A model generated the notes under the pieces. That model saw only the letters and a program-made list of their open reading frames with translations, was not told where the DNA came from and ran no database searches. The translations under genes and the position numbers were made by a program. A stretch of DNA of 64,000 nucleotides. Source: Rubrivivax sp. Its GTDB lineage: Bacteria; Pseudomonadota; Gammaproteobacteria; Burkholderiales; Burkholderiaceae_C. The stretch is taken from positions 248,001 to 312,000 of the forward strand of contig JAIXSE010000021.1 of the NCBI GenBank assembly GCA_027484825.1, read 5' to 3'. Numbering within the stretch: the stretch's first letter is position 1; every line of letters starts with the position of its first letter. Shown here in pieces: positions 25,994 through 36,321 of this stretch.

Positions 25994-26781
25994 CGCCGTT
26001 CTCCATCAAGCATGTAACGCACCACGCGCACGACGCGGGTGTCGGGATTGATGCGGGCCTGCACCGGGTAGTCGGTGTCCCGCAGGGATGTCATGGCCTG
26101 GTTCAGCGCATCCAGAAAGTTCCCATTGAGGGTGACCTGAGCGTCGATGGCGAAGTCCCGGTCCACTTCCCAGACCAGTTGCCAGTTCGCGATACGTGTC
26201 CAGCGCAGGAGCGTTTGTCGGAAGGTGCGGTCCGACAGTTCGACGGTCCATTCCGAAGATGCCTCCTGACGCAGACCGTCCAATGCGCTGTCCTGTGCGG
26301 TGCCGTCCGTCCGGTTCCCTTGTGCGTGCGGTCGTGGTGTGCGAATCCATTCCACCTCGGCATAGCCCGGGAGCGCTGAGACGTCTGCGGCGGCGCTGGC
26401 CCCTTCACGGGCGCTGTTGGGTGCGCTGTCGTGTGTCCGGATTGGGGCCCTAACTGATGCGCCAACTGATGCGCCAACTGAGGCGCCAACTGAGGCGTTC
26501 TCTGGGGTGCCGTTTCGTGCGCGACCTTGAACACCTTCTTGCTCGGCCTTGGCAACCGGAGTGGTCCGGGGCGCAGCCATGGCGCTGCTCATGGGGCGAG
26601 TCGGGGCCGTGGGCCCCGACTTGTCAGCCGAGGTCACCGCGGCGACGGCGCCGGGGGAGGCCGGTGGAGCGGAAGGGCGGGACGTGCTGGGCTGGGACGC
26701 TGCGGGCGCAGCCTGCACACCAGTGAGCAGGCCCAGGACGAACAGCGGAAGCAGCCTGAGAGGTTTCATCGGGGAGTTCAT
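25990..26781 (-). CDS. TcpQ/PilL-like periplasmic protein of the type IVb pilus
   Basis: From the ATG at 26781 the product is 263 residues: a signal peptide (LRLLPLFVLGLLTGVQA, cleavage near AAP), a long low-complexity middle with GASV repeats, and a C-terminal TcpQ-type domain (about 185-263, with WTVELSDRTFRQTLLRWTR and VTLNGNFLDALNQAMTSL). TcpQ/PilL proteins help stabilise and place the secretin. The gene lies between the pilin and pilN genes. A second ATG at 26769 is equally possible, and a TTG at 26805 less so. Confidence 0.75.
   Translation of the reverse strand: MNSPMKPLRLLPLFVLGLLTGVQAAPAASQPSTSRPSAPPASPGAVAAVTSADKSGPTAPTRPMSSAMAAPRTTPVAKAEQEGVQGRARNGTPENASVGASVGASVGASVRAPIRTHDSAPNSAREGASAAADVSALPGYAEVEWIRTPRPHAQGNRTDGTAQDSALDGLRQEASSEWTVELSDRTFRQTLLRWTRIANWQLVWEVDRDFAIDAQVTLNGNFLDALNQAMTSLRDTDYPVQARINPDTRVVRVVRYMLDGERR
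26452..26499. repeat. Four 12-bp in-frame tandem repeats in the TcpQ/PilL-like gene
   Basis: Unit AACTGATGCGCC, with the last copies as AACTGAGGCGCC. On the minus strand each unit encodes four residues (GASV). Copy changes would lengthen or shorten the linker without a frameshift. Confidence 0.85.
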
Positions 26782-26845
26782 GGGGAGCCGTTCAGGACGA
26801 GCCAAAGGTCCGGGCCTGCAACAGCAGGCCCGGACGGACGGAGAT

Positions 26846-27505
26846 TTACAGGGGGATGAACGCGTTGATCACGCGGTTGTTGGAAGTGCCAGTGCGGCAC
26901 TTGTCAGCCAGCTTGGTGATGTCAACGGCGGACGTGGCATCCGGGCCCTTGATCATGTCTGCAGCGGCCGGCTCCTTGGTCAGCGCGGTGTCATAGGCGG
27001 TCGGGGTGACGGAGGTGGTGGGGGCATCCACCCACAGCACTTGCGCCAGGGGGGCCAGGCCGTTGACCACGGTGGCGCACATTTCGTTCGGGATGCCGGT
27101 GGCGACCACGATGTAGCCACGGTCCTTGCCACCGATGCCGTCCATGTTGGAGTCGTTGCCCTGGATGTACAGCGAGCCGCCAAATGCGTTGGTCACGGTG
27201 GGCGTGTCGCCGTTCCACTTCACGGTGTTGGGCGAGAACGCGCCCAGGGCGGCGGCTCGCTTGGTCGTGATGTCAGCGAAGTTGCTGCTGTTCGCCGCTG
27301 CGCCCACCAGCGCTGCATTGATGCGCGGCACTTCCGCCAGCAGGTTGTTGGCGCGGTTGTTGGCCAGGATGCGTTGCACGCCGATCAGCGAGCCGACGAT
27401 GATGACCGAGACAATGGCCAGCGCGATCGACAGTTCGATCAGCGTGTAGCCCTGCTGCCGTGCAGCCTGTTTGGAAAACTTGGGACGGAAAGGATGACGA
27501 TTCAT
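26846..27505 (-). CDS. Type IVb major pilin, PilS-like prepilin
   Basis: From the ATG at 27505 (AGGA 6-7 nt upstream) the product has 219 residues. A leader of about 18 residues ends in QQG, followed by the mature start YTLIELSIALAIVSVIIVGSL. That gives the glycine cleavage site and glutamate +5 of type IV pilins. The 150-residue head ends with two conserved cysteines (MCATVV and KCRTG), the D-region disulfide of type IVb pilins. A prepilin peptidase is required but none is encoded in the operon. It is the first gene, whereas in R64 pilS lies near the end. Confidence 0.85.
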   Translation of the reverse strand: MNRHPFRPKFSKQAARQQGYTLIELSIALAIVSVIIVGSLIGVQRILANNRANNLLAEVPRINAALVGAAANSSNFADITTKRAAALGAFSPNTVKWNGDTPTVTNAFGGSLYIQGNDSNMDGIGGKDRGYIVVATGIPNEMCATVVNGLAPLAQVLWVDAPTTSVTPTAYDTALTKEPAAADMIKGPDATSAVDITKLADKCRTGTSNNRVINAFIPL

Positions 27506-29860
<2,355 letters not shown>

Positions 29861-29878
29861 CTTCGCACCCGCCAACGG

Positions 29879-29947
29879 GCTGACGGTGCATCAGCCGACC
29901 AGCTGACGGTGCACCAGCCGACCGGCTGACCGTGCACCTGTCGGCGG
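29879..29947. repeat. Three 23-bp direct repeats between ligA and the EamA gene
   Basis: Unit GCTGACGGTGCACCAGCCGA plus three bases. Two near-perfect copies (29879-29901, 29902-29924) are followed by a degenerate third. Each contains the self-complementary GGTGCACC or a near match. It occupies the convergent gap, so it may act as a folded terminator or be a remnant repeat. Confidence 0.7.
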
Positions 29948-29968
29948 GCGTGCCCCAGCCCGGCGGAC

Positions 29969-30862
29969 TCACTTCGCCGGTCGCGTCACCGGCGGCATGG
30001 GCAGTCGCAGCACGCCCACGGCCAGCCCGGTCCCAAGCAACACGACCAGGCAGCCCACGGCCATGCTGGCGGTCAGGGTTTCGTGCAGGAACAGGAAGCC
30101 CCAGATCAGCGCAAAGACCGGGATCAGGAAGGTCACGGCGATGGTGTTGGTCGGGCCCACCCGCTTCATTAGGCGGAAGAAGAGGATGTAGGCCACGCTG
30201 GTGCACAGCAGGGCCAGCAGGGCTACCGCCCCCCACGCCTTCAGCGAGGGCATCTGCGCCGGCTGCTGCAGCAGGGCCGGCACCGCCAGCAGCAGCGCCG
30301 CGGCAAACTGGCTGCCGCTGGCCACGGCCAGCGGTGAGGCCTGGCTCAGGAAGCGCTTCGTGCCATTGGCCGCCACCCCGTAGCTCAGGGTGGCCAGCAG
30401 CACCGCCACAATCGCAAAGCCGCCGCCGCCGGGCTTGAAGGACGCCTTGTCCCAGGCCAGGATCACCACCCCCGCAAACCCCAGCGCCAGGCCCATGAGT
30501 CGCGAGCCATCCAGGCGCTGTCCAAACCAGACCCAGGCCACCAGCGCGCCCCACATCGGCGTCGTGGCATTCAGGATGCTGGACAGACCGGCATTGATGG
30601 ACAAGGCGGCGAAGCTGAACAGCGCAAAGGGCAGGGCGCCATTGAGCAGCCCCACCAGCAGCAGGCCGGGCCAGTGGCGGCGCAGGTCCTGAAAGCCTTC
30701 CCGCACGAACAGCAGCGGCATCAACAGCAAGGACGCACCGGCCACCCGCACAAAGGCGGTGGCCACCGGCCCGAATTCGGGGGCGGCGATGCGCATGAAG
30801 AGGAAGGAGGCGCCCCAGATGGCCGCCAGAAGGGTCAATTCGACCAGGTCGCGTTGCTTCAA
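29969..30862 (-). CDS. EamA/DMT-family inner-membrane transporter
   Basis: The 297-residue product has about ten hydrophobic helices in two EamA halves (LLAAIWGASFLFMRIA, GWVAL-type repeat LLALLCTSVAYILFFRLM). Members export amino acids, nucleotides or metabolites; the substrate is not readable. The start is a TTG that overlaps the ogt stop (TTGA), so it is coupled to the alkylation-repair operon. No ATG close by gives a full first helix. Confidence 0.85.
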   Translation of the reverse strand: MKQRDLVELTLLAAIWGASFLFMRIAAPEFGPVATAFVRVAGASLLLMPLLFVREGFQDLRRHWPGLLLVGLLNGALPFALFSFAALSINAGLSSILNATTPMWGALVAWVWFGQRLDGSRLMGLALGFAGVVILAWDKASFKPGGGGFAIVAVLLATLSYGVAANGTKRFLSQASPLAVASGSQFAAALLLAVPALLQQPAQMPSLKAWGAVALLALLCTSVAYILFFRLMKRVGPTNTIAVTFLIPVFALIWGFLFLHETLTASMAVGCLVVLLGTGLAVGVLRLPMPPVTRPAK

Positions 30863-31449
30863 GCGCCTGCTCCTTGCAATGGGTGGGGGAAGGTCGGCCC
30901 GCTGCTGCGGGGGGAGGTGGAGAACGGGGGGAGCCGTGGGAACAGTGAGGCGGGAGCTTTGGCCTCCAACGCCAGCAACGCCCGCTTGCGGTCCAGGCCG
31001 CCGGCATAGCCGGTCAATTGACCCTGGCTGCCAACCACGCGATGACAGGGCACCAGCACCGAGACCGGATTGCGCCCCACGGCCGCCGCAACGGCCCGCA
31101 CGGCTTCCCGGCGTCCCAGGCGAGCCGCCAACTCACCATAACTGAGGGTTTCGCCAGCGGGGATGTGGAGCAGCGCGTGCCAGACCGCCTGCTGGAAGTC
31201 GGTGCCGCGCAAGGACAAGGGGGGCATCGACACCCCCGCAGGCTCATCCCCCGCGAAGTAGGCCAGCAGCCATTCGACCGCCTGTTTCAGCAGCGGGTCC
31301 GCATCGTCACGGGGAACCGGCACGGCGCCGGGATGGTACTTCTGCCCTTCGAACCACACGCCGCAGAGGCCTTGTGCATCCCGCGCGAGGAGGATGTGAC
31401 CCAGTGGGGTGACTGTGTCGGTGTGCGCAATCATCGGATGCGGGTTCAT
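30859..31449 (-). CDS. ogt: Methylated-DNA--protein-cysteine methyltransferase
   Basis: The 196-residue product transfers methyl groups from O6-methylguanine to its own cysteine. The active site is C135 in VLVPCHRVVG, with the recognition helix region LGRREAVRAVAAAVGRNP just before. Upstream extension would run through the next gene, so the start is the ATG at 31449. That ATG overlaps the Ada-AlkA stop (ATGA) and has AAGGA about 9 nt upstream. The last 25 residues after ALLALEAKA are Pro/Ser-rich and unusual for Ogt. Confidence 0.93.
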   Translation of the reverse strand: MNPHPMIAHTDTVTPLGHILLARDAQGLCGVWFEGQKYHPGAVPVPRDDADPLLKQAVEWLLAYFAGDEPAGVSMPPLSLRGTDFQQAVWHALLHIPAGETLSYGELAARLGRREAVRAVAAAVGRNPVSVLVPCHRVVGSQGQLTGYAGGLDRKRALLALEAKAPASLFPRLPPFSTSPRSSGPTFPHPLQGAGA

Positions 31450-33101
31450 GACTGAGGTCCTTCCTGAATCGACAGGGAACGAGCGGGACGGCGGGAACGA
31501 CTGGGGCGGTGCGGATCGGCGCCACCGGGCGGGTGAGCGGGAGGGGCAGTCGCCGCCCCGGTTCTCGCGGCCTGCGCAGGCTTGGCCAGCGCGCTCGCTT
31601 CCCGCCACAACTGCAGCACCGCATAACTTCGATAGGGTGCAAAGACCTGCGCCGCCTGCGCGAGTGCGGAGGGACGCATCGGCAAACCCGCGCGGCTTTC
31701 CAGCCGCTGCCGCAGCACCACATCGCCAGGCAGGAAGGCATCCGGCCAGCTCCAGCCTCGCATCAGCATGTAGTGGGCGGTCCAGGGGCCCAGCCCAGGC
31801 AGCGCGGCCAGTTCGGCGATGGCGGCCTCGACCGGGCCACGGCCTTGCGCAAACGCCAGCCTGGGCCATTCGCTGGCCAGGTGGATCAGGGCCTGTGCCC
31901 GTCGCCCGGGCATGCCCAGCGCGGCAACCTCATCCAGCGAGGCGCTGGCCAGTCGGGCGGCGGAAGGGAAGGCATGGGTGACCGGTGACGGGGCGTCCAG
32001 CTCGGTGGGCAGCGGCTCGGCGAAAGCAGCCACCAGGCGCGTGGCCAGGGTCCGGGCCGCGGCCACGGTGACCTGCTGGCCCAGCACGGCTCGCACGGCC
32101 AGCTCAAACCGGTCCAGTGTGCCCGGCAGCCGCAAACCCAAAGCGGACGGCCCCAGTTCCTCACCCAAGGCGGACGCAATGGCATGCGGGTCTGCGTCCA
32201 GGTCCAGCCAGCGGCGTAGCTTGGGCATCAAGGCCGCGACGTGGGGCCAGAGCGATGCACTCATCCCCACCCGGACCTGCGGGCGCTCTTCGCCCTCGGG
32301 CGGAAACGTCACCGTCACCCATCCCAGCACATCCGCCTGACCGGTCTGCGCAAGACGCACGCTCCGCACCACGCGCCGCTCCTGCACGTCCACATGCTCC
32401 ACCCCCGGCACCGCGCGCGCCGCCAGGAACTGGAGCAAGGCGGTGGTCAGCAGCGGGGGGCGCAGGTCCAGGCGCAGTTCCGGCGCTTGCTCGTCCGCAG
32501 TCAGTCGTCGACGGGCGCTCCCATCCCGCAAGCCCGTGGGACTGAGCCGGTAGTGCTCGGCGAACGCCGCATTGAACCGACGCAGACTGGAAAACCCTGC
32601 GGCCAAGGCCACCTGGGCCACCGGCAACCGGGTGTCGGTCAGCAACTGCTTGGCCAGCAGCAGGCGACGCGTCTGCAGATATTGAAGCGGCGCCACTCCA
32701 TGCACGGCGCTGAAGACGCGCCGCACATGCCGCTCGCTCACCCCCAGATGGGCGGCCAGCGCCGGCAGGCTGGCCTGGTCCGGGGCGCACTCATCCAGCC
32801 AGCGCGCGGCTTCCCGGGCCAGCACCTCGTTGGCGTCCATGGTGCTCCATGGGCGGGCAGTGGGCGCCAATTCAGGGCGGCACTTGAGACAGGGGCGAAA
32901 GCGCGCGGCCTCGGCCTGGCTGGCCGTCGGGAAGAACAGGCAGTTCTCCATCCGGGGCGTCCGCACCCGGCAAATCGGCCGACAGTAGATGCCGGTGGTC
33001 TTCACCGCCACGAACCACTGGCCATCAAAGCGCGCATCCCGGGCCAGCAGGGCCGGGTAGCAGTGGTGGGGGTCGAGCGAGGAAGCCATGGGAGGCATCA
33101 T
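31446..33101 (-). CDS. alkA: Ada-type regulator fused to AlkA DNA-3-methyladenine glycosylase
   Basis: The 551-residue product has an Ada zinc domain (about 10-80, cysteines in YCRPICR and PCLKCRPE), an AraC-type helix-turn-helix (about 95-180, LPALAAHLGVSERHVRRVFS) and an AlkA glycosylase domain (about 200-490) with HhH motif LPGLGPWTAHYMLMRG and catalytic aspartate D460 in LPGDVVLRQ. In this fusion class the Ada cysteine can accept methyl from phosphotriesters and turn the protein into a transcription activator, while AlkA excises alkylated bases. Starts at 33101 (AGG 9 nt upstream), 33098 and 33089 are all possible. Confidence 0.9.
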   Translation of the reverse strand: MMPPMASSLDPHHCYPALLARDARFDGQWFVAVKTTGIYCRPICRVRTPRMENCLFFPTASQAEAARFRPCLKCRPELAPTARPWSTMDANEVLAREAARWLDECAPDQASLPALAAHLGVSERHVRRVFSAVHGVAPLQYLQTRRLLLAKQLLTDTRLPVAQVALAAGFSSLRRFNAAFAEHYRLSPTGLRDGSARRRLTADEQAPELRLDLRPPLLTTALLQFLAARAVPGVEHVDVQERRVVRSVRLAQTGQADVLGWVTVTFPPEGEERPQVRVGMSASLWPHVAALMPKLRRWLDLDADPHAIASALGEELGPSALGLRLPGTLDRFELAVRAVLGQQVTVAAARTLATRLVAAFAEPLPTELDAPSPVTHAFPSAARLASASLDEVAALGMPGRRAQALIHLASEWPRLAFAQGRGPVEAAIAELAALPGLGPWTAHYMLMRGWSWPDAFLPGDVVLRQRLESRAGLPMRPSALAQAAQVFAPYRSYAVLQLWREASALAKPAQAARTGAATAPPAHPPGGADPHRPSRSRRPARSLSIQEGPQS

Positions 33102-33355
33102 AGGCAGCGCCTGTGACCGGCGCTGGCCGTTTTCGGACCTGTCACTGACAAGGCATGACAGCTGAGGCGACCCGAGGCGCCGACACCTCCCGGTGCGGGC
33201 AGGTCCGTTTCTTGCCCTTCCTGCCACCGGGTTGTGCCCAACGGGTTTTGCCCGGAGACGCGATTCATCACCCGGGGTTACACGGGACCGTCGTTTCTAC
33301 TGCCTACAATCCGCCCCAGTTTTCGTTACTTGATCACATTTGCACAGGGACGCTC

Positions 33356-34744
33356 ATGCAAGTTCATGCTTCCATTTTCAAGGCCTATGACATTCGCGGT
33401 GTTGTGGGTCAGACCCTGAACGAAGAGCTGGCCGAGCATCTCGGCCGTGCCTTCGGGACCGAGGCCAAGCTGGCCGGCGAAACGGCGGTGGCCGTGGGCC
33501 GTGACGGCCGCCTGTCGGGCCCGGGCCTGGTGGAAGCGCTGATCCGCGGTCTGACTTCGACCGGTCTGGATGTGGTGGATATCGGTGCGGTCACCACCCC
33601 GATGCTCTATTACGTGGCCGCCACGCGAGGCAAGCATGGCTGCCATTCCGGCATCCAGGTCACCGGCAGCCACAACCCCAAGGACTACAACGGTTTCAAG
33701 ATGGTGCTCAAGGGCGCCGCCGTGTATGGGGAGCAGATCCAGGGCCTGAAGCGCCGGATCGAAGCCGAGGACTATGCCAGCGGCAAGGGCCGCGTCGGCC
33801 AGATGGACATCGTCCCCGAATACACCCACCGCATCGTGACCGACGCCAAGCTGTCGCGCCCGATGAAGATCGTGGTGGACAGTGGCAACGGCATTCCTGG
33901 CGCCACCGCCCCGGCCATCCTGCGCGCCCTGGGCTGCGAAGTGGTGGACATCTTCTCCAAGGTGGATGGTGACTTCCCCAACCATCATCCGGACCCGTCG
34001 CGTCCGGAAAACCTGGAAGACCTCAAGCGCATCGTGCACGCCACCGATGCGGAACTGGGCCTGGCCTTTGACGGCGACGGCGACCGCCTGGGCATCGTCA
34101 CCAAGGACGGCACGATGATCATGCCGGACCGCCAGATCATGCTGCTGGCCGCCGACATCCTCAAGCGCAAGCCCGGCTCGGAGATCATCTTCGACGTCAA
34201 GTGCTCGCAGCGCCTGGGTCCGTGGATTGAGGAGCACGGCGGCAAGCCTCTGATGTGGATGACCGGCCACTCGCTGGCCAAGGCCAAGCTGAAGGAAACC
34301 GGTGCACCGCTGGCCGGTGAGTTGTCCGGCCACATCTTCTTCGCCGAGCGCTGGTATGGCTTCGACGACGCCATGTACACCGCCGCCCGCATGCTGGAAA
34401 TCCTCTCGCGCAGCGACGACCCCAGCAAGGTGCTGAACGATCTGCCCAACAGCATCAACACGCCGGAGCTGAATGTGCCGTGCGCCGAAGGCGAGCATCA
34501 CGAGGTGGTGGCCAAGCTGAAGGAGATCGCCGAATTCCCGAATGCCAAGGACGTGATCACCATCGACGGCATCCGCGTGGAATATGACGACGGCTTCGGC
34601 CTGGTGCGGGCCTCCAACACCACGCCGGTGCTGGTGCTGCGTTTCGAGGGGCATACCCAGGAAGCGCTGGAGCGCATCCAGAAGGAAGTGCTGGCCCAGC
34701 TCAAGCGGGTGAAGCCGGACATCACCTTCACCGCCGGTCACTGA
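33356..34744 (+). CDS. Phosphomannomutase/phosphoglucomutase (alpha-D-phosphohexomutase)
   Basis: The 462-residue product interconverts mannose-6-P/1-P and glucose-6-P/1-P for surface polysaccharide and LPS precursors. Catalytic S105 lies in VTGSHNPKDYNG; the Mg2+ loop is FDGDGDRLG (from D239); the sugar-binding loop GELSGHIFF and C-terminal phosphate-binding RASNTTPVLVLRFEG are present. The N-terminal FKAYDIRG marks the AlgC type. The ATG at 33356 has AGGGA 5 nt upstream; frame extension to 33155 is non-coding. It precedes waaA on the same strand, consistent with envelope biogenesis. Confidence 0.93.
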   Translation: MQVHASIFKAYDIRGVVGQTLNEELAEHLGRAFGTEAKLAGETAVAVGRDGRLSGPGLVEALIRGLTSTGLDVVDIGAVTTPMLYYVAATRGKHGCHSGIQVTGSHNPKDYNGFKMVLKGAAVYGEQIQGLKRRIEAEDYASGKGRVGQMDIVPEYTHRIVTDAKLSRPMKIVVDSGNGIPGATAPAILRALGCEVVDIFSKVDGDFPNHHPDPSRPENLEDLKRIVHATDAELGLAFDGDGDRLGIVTKDGTMIMPDRQIMLLAADILKRKPGSEIIFDVKCSQRLGPWIEEHGGKPLMWMTGHSLAKAKLKETGAPLAGELSGHIFFAERWYGFDDAMYTAARMLEILSRSDDPSKVLNDLPNSINTPELNVPCAEGEHHEVVAKLKEIAEFPNAKDVITIDGIRVEYDDGFGLVRASNTTPVLVLRFEGHTQEALERIQKEVLAQLKRVKPDITFTAGH

Positions 34745-34811
34745 GCCGACGCGGCGCATGGCGCTGTGCCTTGCAGCGCCGCTCCGCGCCCCCGCCGGGC
34801 TGCGCCGCACT

Positions 34812-34874
34812 CTGCTGCTGGGGCGTCCCGCAGCAGACCTGCGAACCCACCCCGCGGGACCCCGTTCCGCGGGG
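34812..34874 (+). other. Two strong GC hairpins between phosphohexomutase gene and waaA
   Basis: The 178-nt gap holds CTGCTG/CAGCAG (34812-34836) and then an 8-bp perfect stem CCCCGCGG/CCGCGGGG (34850-34874, 9-nt loop). Neither is followed by a T-run. They could reduce read-through into waaA or stabilise RNA ends. Confidence 0.4.
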
Positions 34875-34922
34875 GCGTGACCTCTTGATTCGAGACCGCC
34901 TTGCCTGATAAAGCTGCCCTTC

Positions 34923-36254
34923 ATGACTCCGCCCTCCGGTGATTCCTGGCGTGAGCGGCTGGCTCGCGGTTTTTTCAGCACGGTGCTGCGGCTGGGCACG
35001 CCGCTGTACCTGCTGCGCCTGATGCGCCGCGGGCGGGCCGAGCCTCTGTACCGAGCTCATCTGCCGGAGCGGTTTGGTTTTGGCCTGGAAGTGGCGCCCG
35101 GTTCGATCTGGGTGCATGCGGTCTCGCTGGGTGAGACCCGGGCTGCTGCGCCGCTGATCGAGCGGCTGCGGCAGGAGCGGCCCGACATGCGGCTGCTGCT
35201 GACCCACACCACGGCCACCGGCCGGGAGACCGGACAGAGTCTGCTTCGTCCGGGGGATGTGCAGCGCTGGCTGCCCTTTGACACCCCCGGCGCGGTGCGT
35301 CGCTTCCTGCTGGCCACCCGACCAGCCGTGGGGGTGCTGATGGAAACCGAGATCTGGCCCAACCTGCAGCACGCCGCCGCGCAAGCCGGGGTGCCGATGG
35401 TGCTGGCCAATGCACGTCTGTCGGCGCGTAGCCTGCGCCGCGGCGCCCGCTTCAAGTGGCTGCTGGCGCCGGCCGCCCGCACGCTGCGCCTGGCGCTCGC
35501 CCAGACCGGGGAGGATGCACAGCGGCTGACCCAGGCCGGCGTGCCGGAGGTGCAGGTCTGCGGCAACCTCAAGTTCGATCTGCAGCCGGATGAAACGCTG
35601 CTGGCGCAAGGTCGGGCCTGGCGGGCGCGCCTTGGCCGGCCGGTGGTGATGCTGGCGGTGTCCCGCGAAGGGGAAGAGGCGGCCCTGCTGGCGCTGTGGG
35701 CGGCGCTGTCGGCGGAGTTCGGGGCGGCGCAGGGTCAGCGTAGCGACCCGGTCCGTCCACTGCTGCTGATCGTGCCCCGGCATCCCCAACGCTTCGACGA
35801 CATCGCCGAGCTGGTGCGCCAGTCCGGGCTGCGTCTGGCGCGTCGCAGTGCATTCGCCGCAGACGGCCCCAGCGACGCGGACGCGACCGTCGACGTCTGG
35901 CTGGGCGATTCCATGCGCGAGATGGCGCTCTACTACGGCCTGTCCGATGTGGCGCTGCTGGGCGGCAGCTTCGAGCCGCTGGGCGGGCAGAACCTCATCG
36001 AGGCTGCCGCTTGTGGCGTGCCGCTGCTGATGGGCCCCCACACCTTCAACTTCGCCGAGGCGGCGACGCTGTCGCTGGAGGCCGGTGCGGCCCGGCGGGT
36101 AGAGTCAATGGACCAGGCGGTGACGCAGGCACTGACGCTGCTGTCAGATCCGGCCGCACGGACCGGGATGGCTGCCGCTGCGACCGCGTTCGCCGCCACG
36201 CACCGGGGTGCTGCGCAGCGGATGGCGACGCGGATTCTCGCGTTGATGCGTTGA
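34923..36254 (+). CDS. waaA: 3-deoxy-D-manno-octulosonic acid (Kdo) transferase
   Basis: The 443-residue product adds Kdo from CMP-Kdo to lipid A at the cytoplasmic face of the inner membrane. An N-terminal anchor (FFSTVLRLGTPLYLLRLM) is followed by the GT30 N domain (IWVHAVSLGETRAAAPLIE, LLLTHTTATGRETG, METEIWPNL) and C domain (VSREGEEAALLALW, VWLGDSMREMALYYGLSDVA, GGSFEPLGGQNLIEAAA). All family hallmarks are present. Its last residues are encoded by the octamer repeat described separately. Confidence 0.95.
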   Translation: MTPPSGDSWRERLARGFFSTVLRLGTPLYLLRLMRRGRAEPLYRAHLPERFGFGLEVAPGSIWVHAVSLGETRAAAPLIERLRQERPDMRLLLTHTTATGRETGQSLLRPGDVQRWLPFDTPGAVRRFLLATRPAVGVLMETEIWPNLQHAAAQAGVPMVLANARLSARSLRRGARFKWLLAPAARTLRLALAQTGEDAQRLTQAGVPEVQVCGNLKFDLQPDETLLAQGRAWRARLGRPVVMLAVSREGEEAALLALWAALSAEFGAAQGQRSDPVRPLLLIVPRHPQRFDDIAELVRQSGLRLARRSAFAADGPSDADATVDVWLGDSMREMALYYGLSDVALLGGSFEPLGGQNLIEAAACGVPLLMGPHTFNFAEAATLSLEAGAARRVESMDQAVTQALTLLSDPAARTGMAAAATAFAATHRGAAQRMATRILALMR

Positions 36255-36288
36255 TACGTTGATGCGTTGATGCGTTGACGCTTTGATA
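36241..36288. repeat. Six 8-bp tandem repeats spanning the end of waaA
   Basis: Units CGTTGATG, CGTTGATA, CGTTGATG, CGTTGATG, CGTTGACG, CTTTGATA follow each other without gaps. The waaA stop codon (36252-36254) lies inside the second unit. Because 8 is not a multiple of 3, changes in copy number upstream of the stop would change the last residues of WaaA. Confidence 0.8.
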
Positions 36289-36321
36289 CGGCGCCGGACG
36301 CTCGCCGCCCGGCCCCTCCCG

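Noticed and set aside
34745-34922. tRNA-like folding in the gap before waaA
   Set aside because: The stems do not form a cloverleaf and no T-loop or CCA-adjacent acceptor stem is present.
33326-34999. 557-codon minus-strand frame
   Set aside because: Antisense to the phosphohexomutase gene with intact catalytic motifs.
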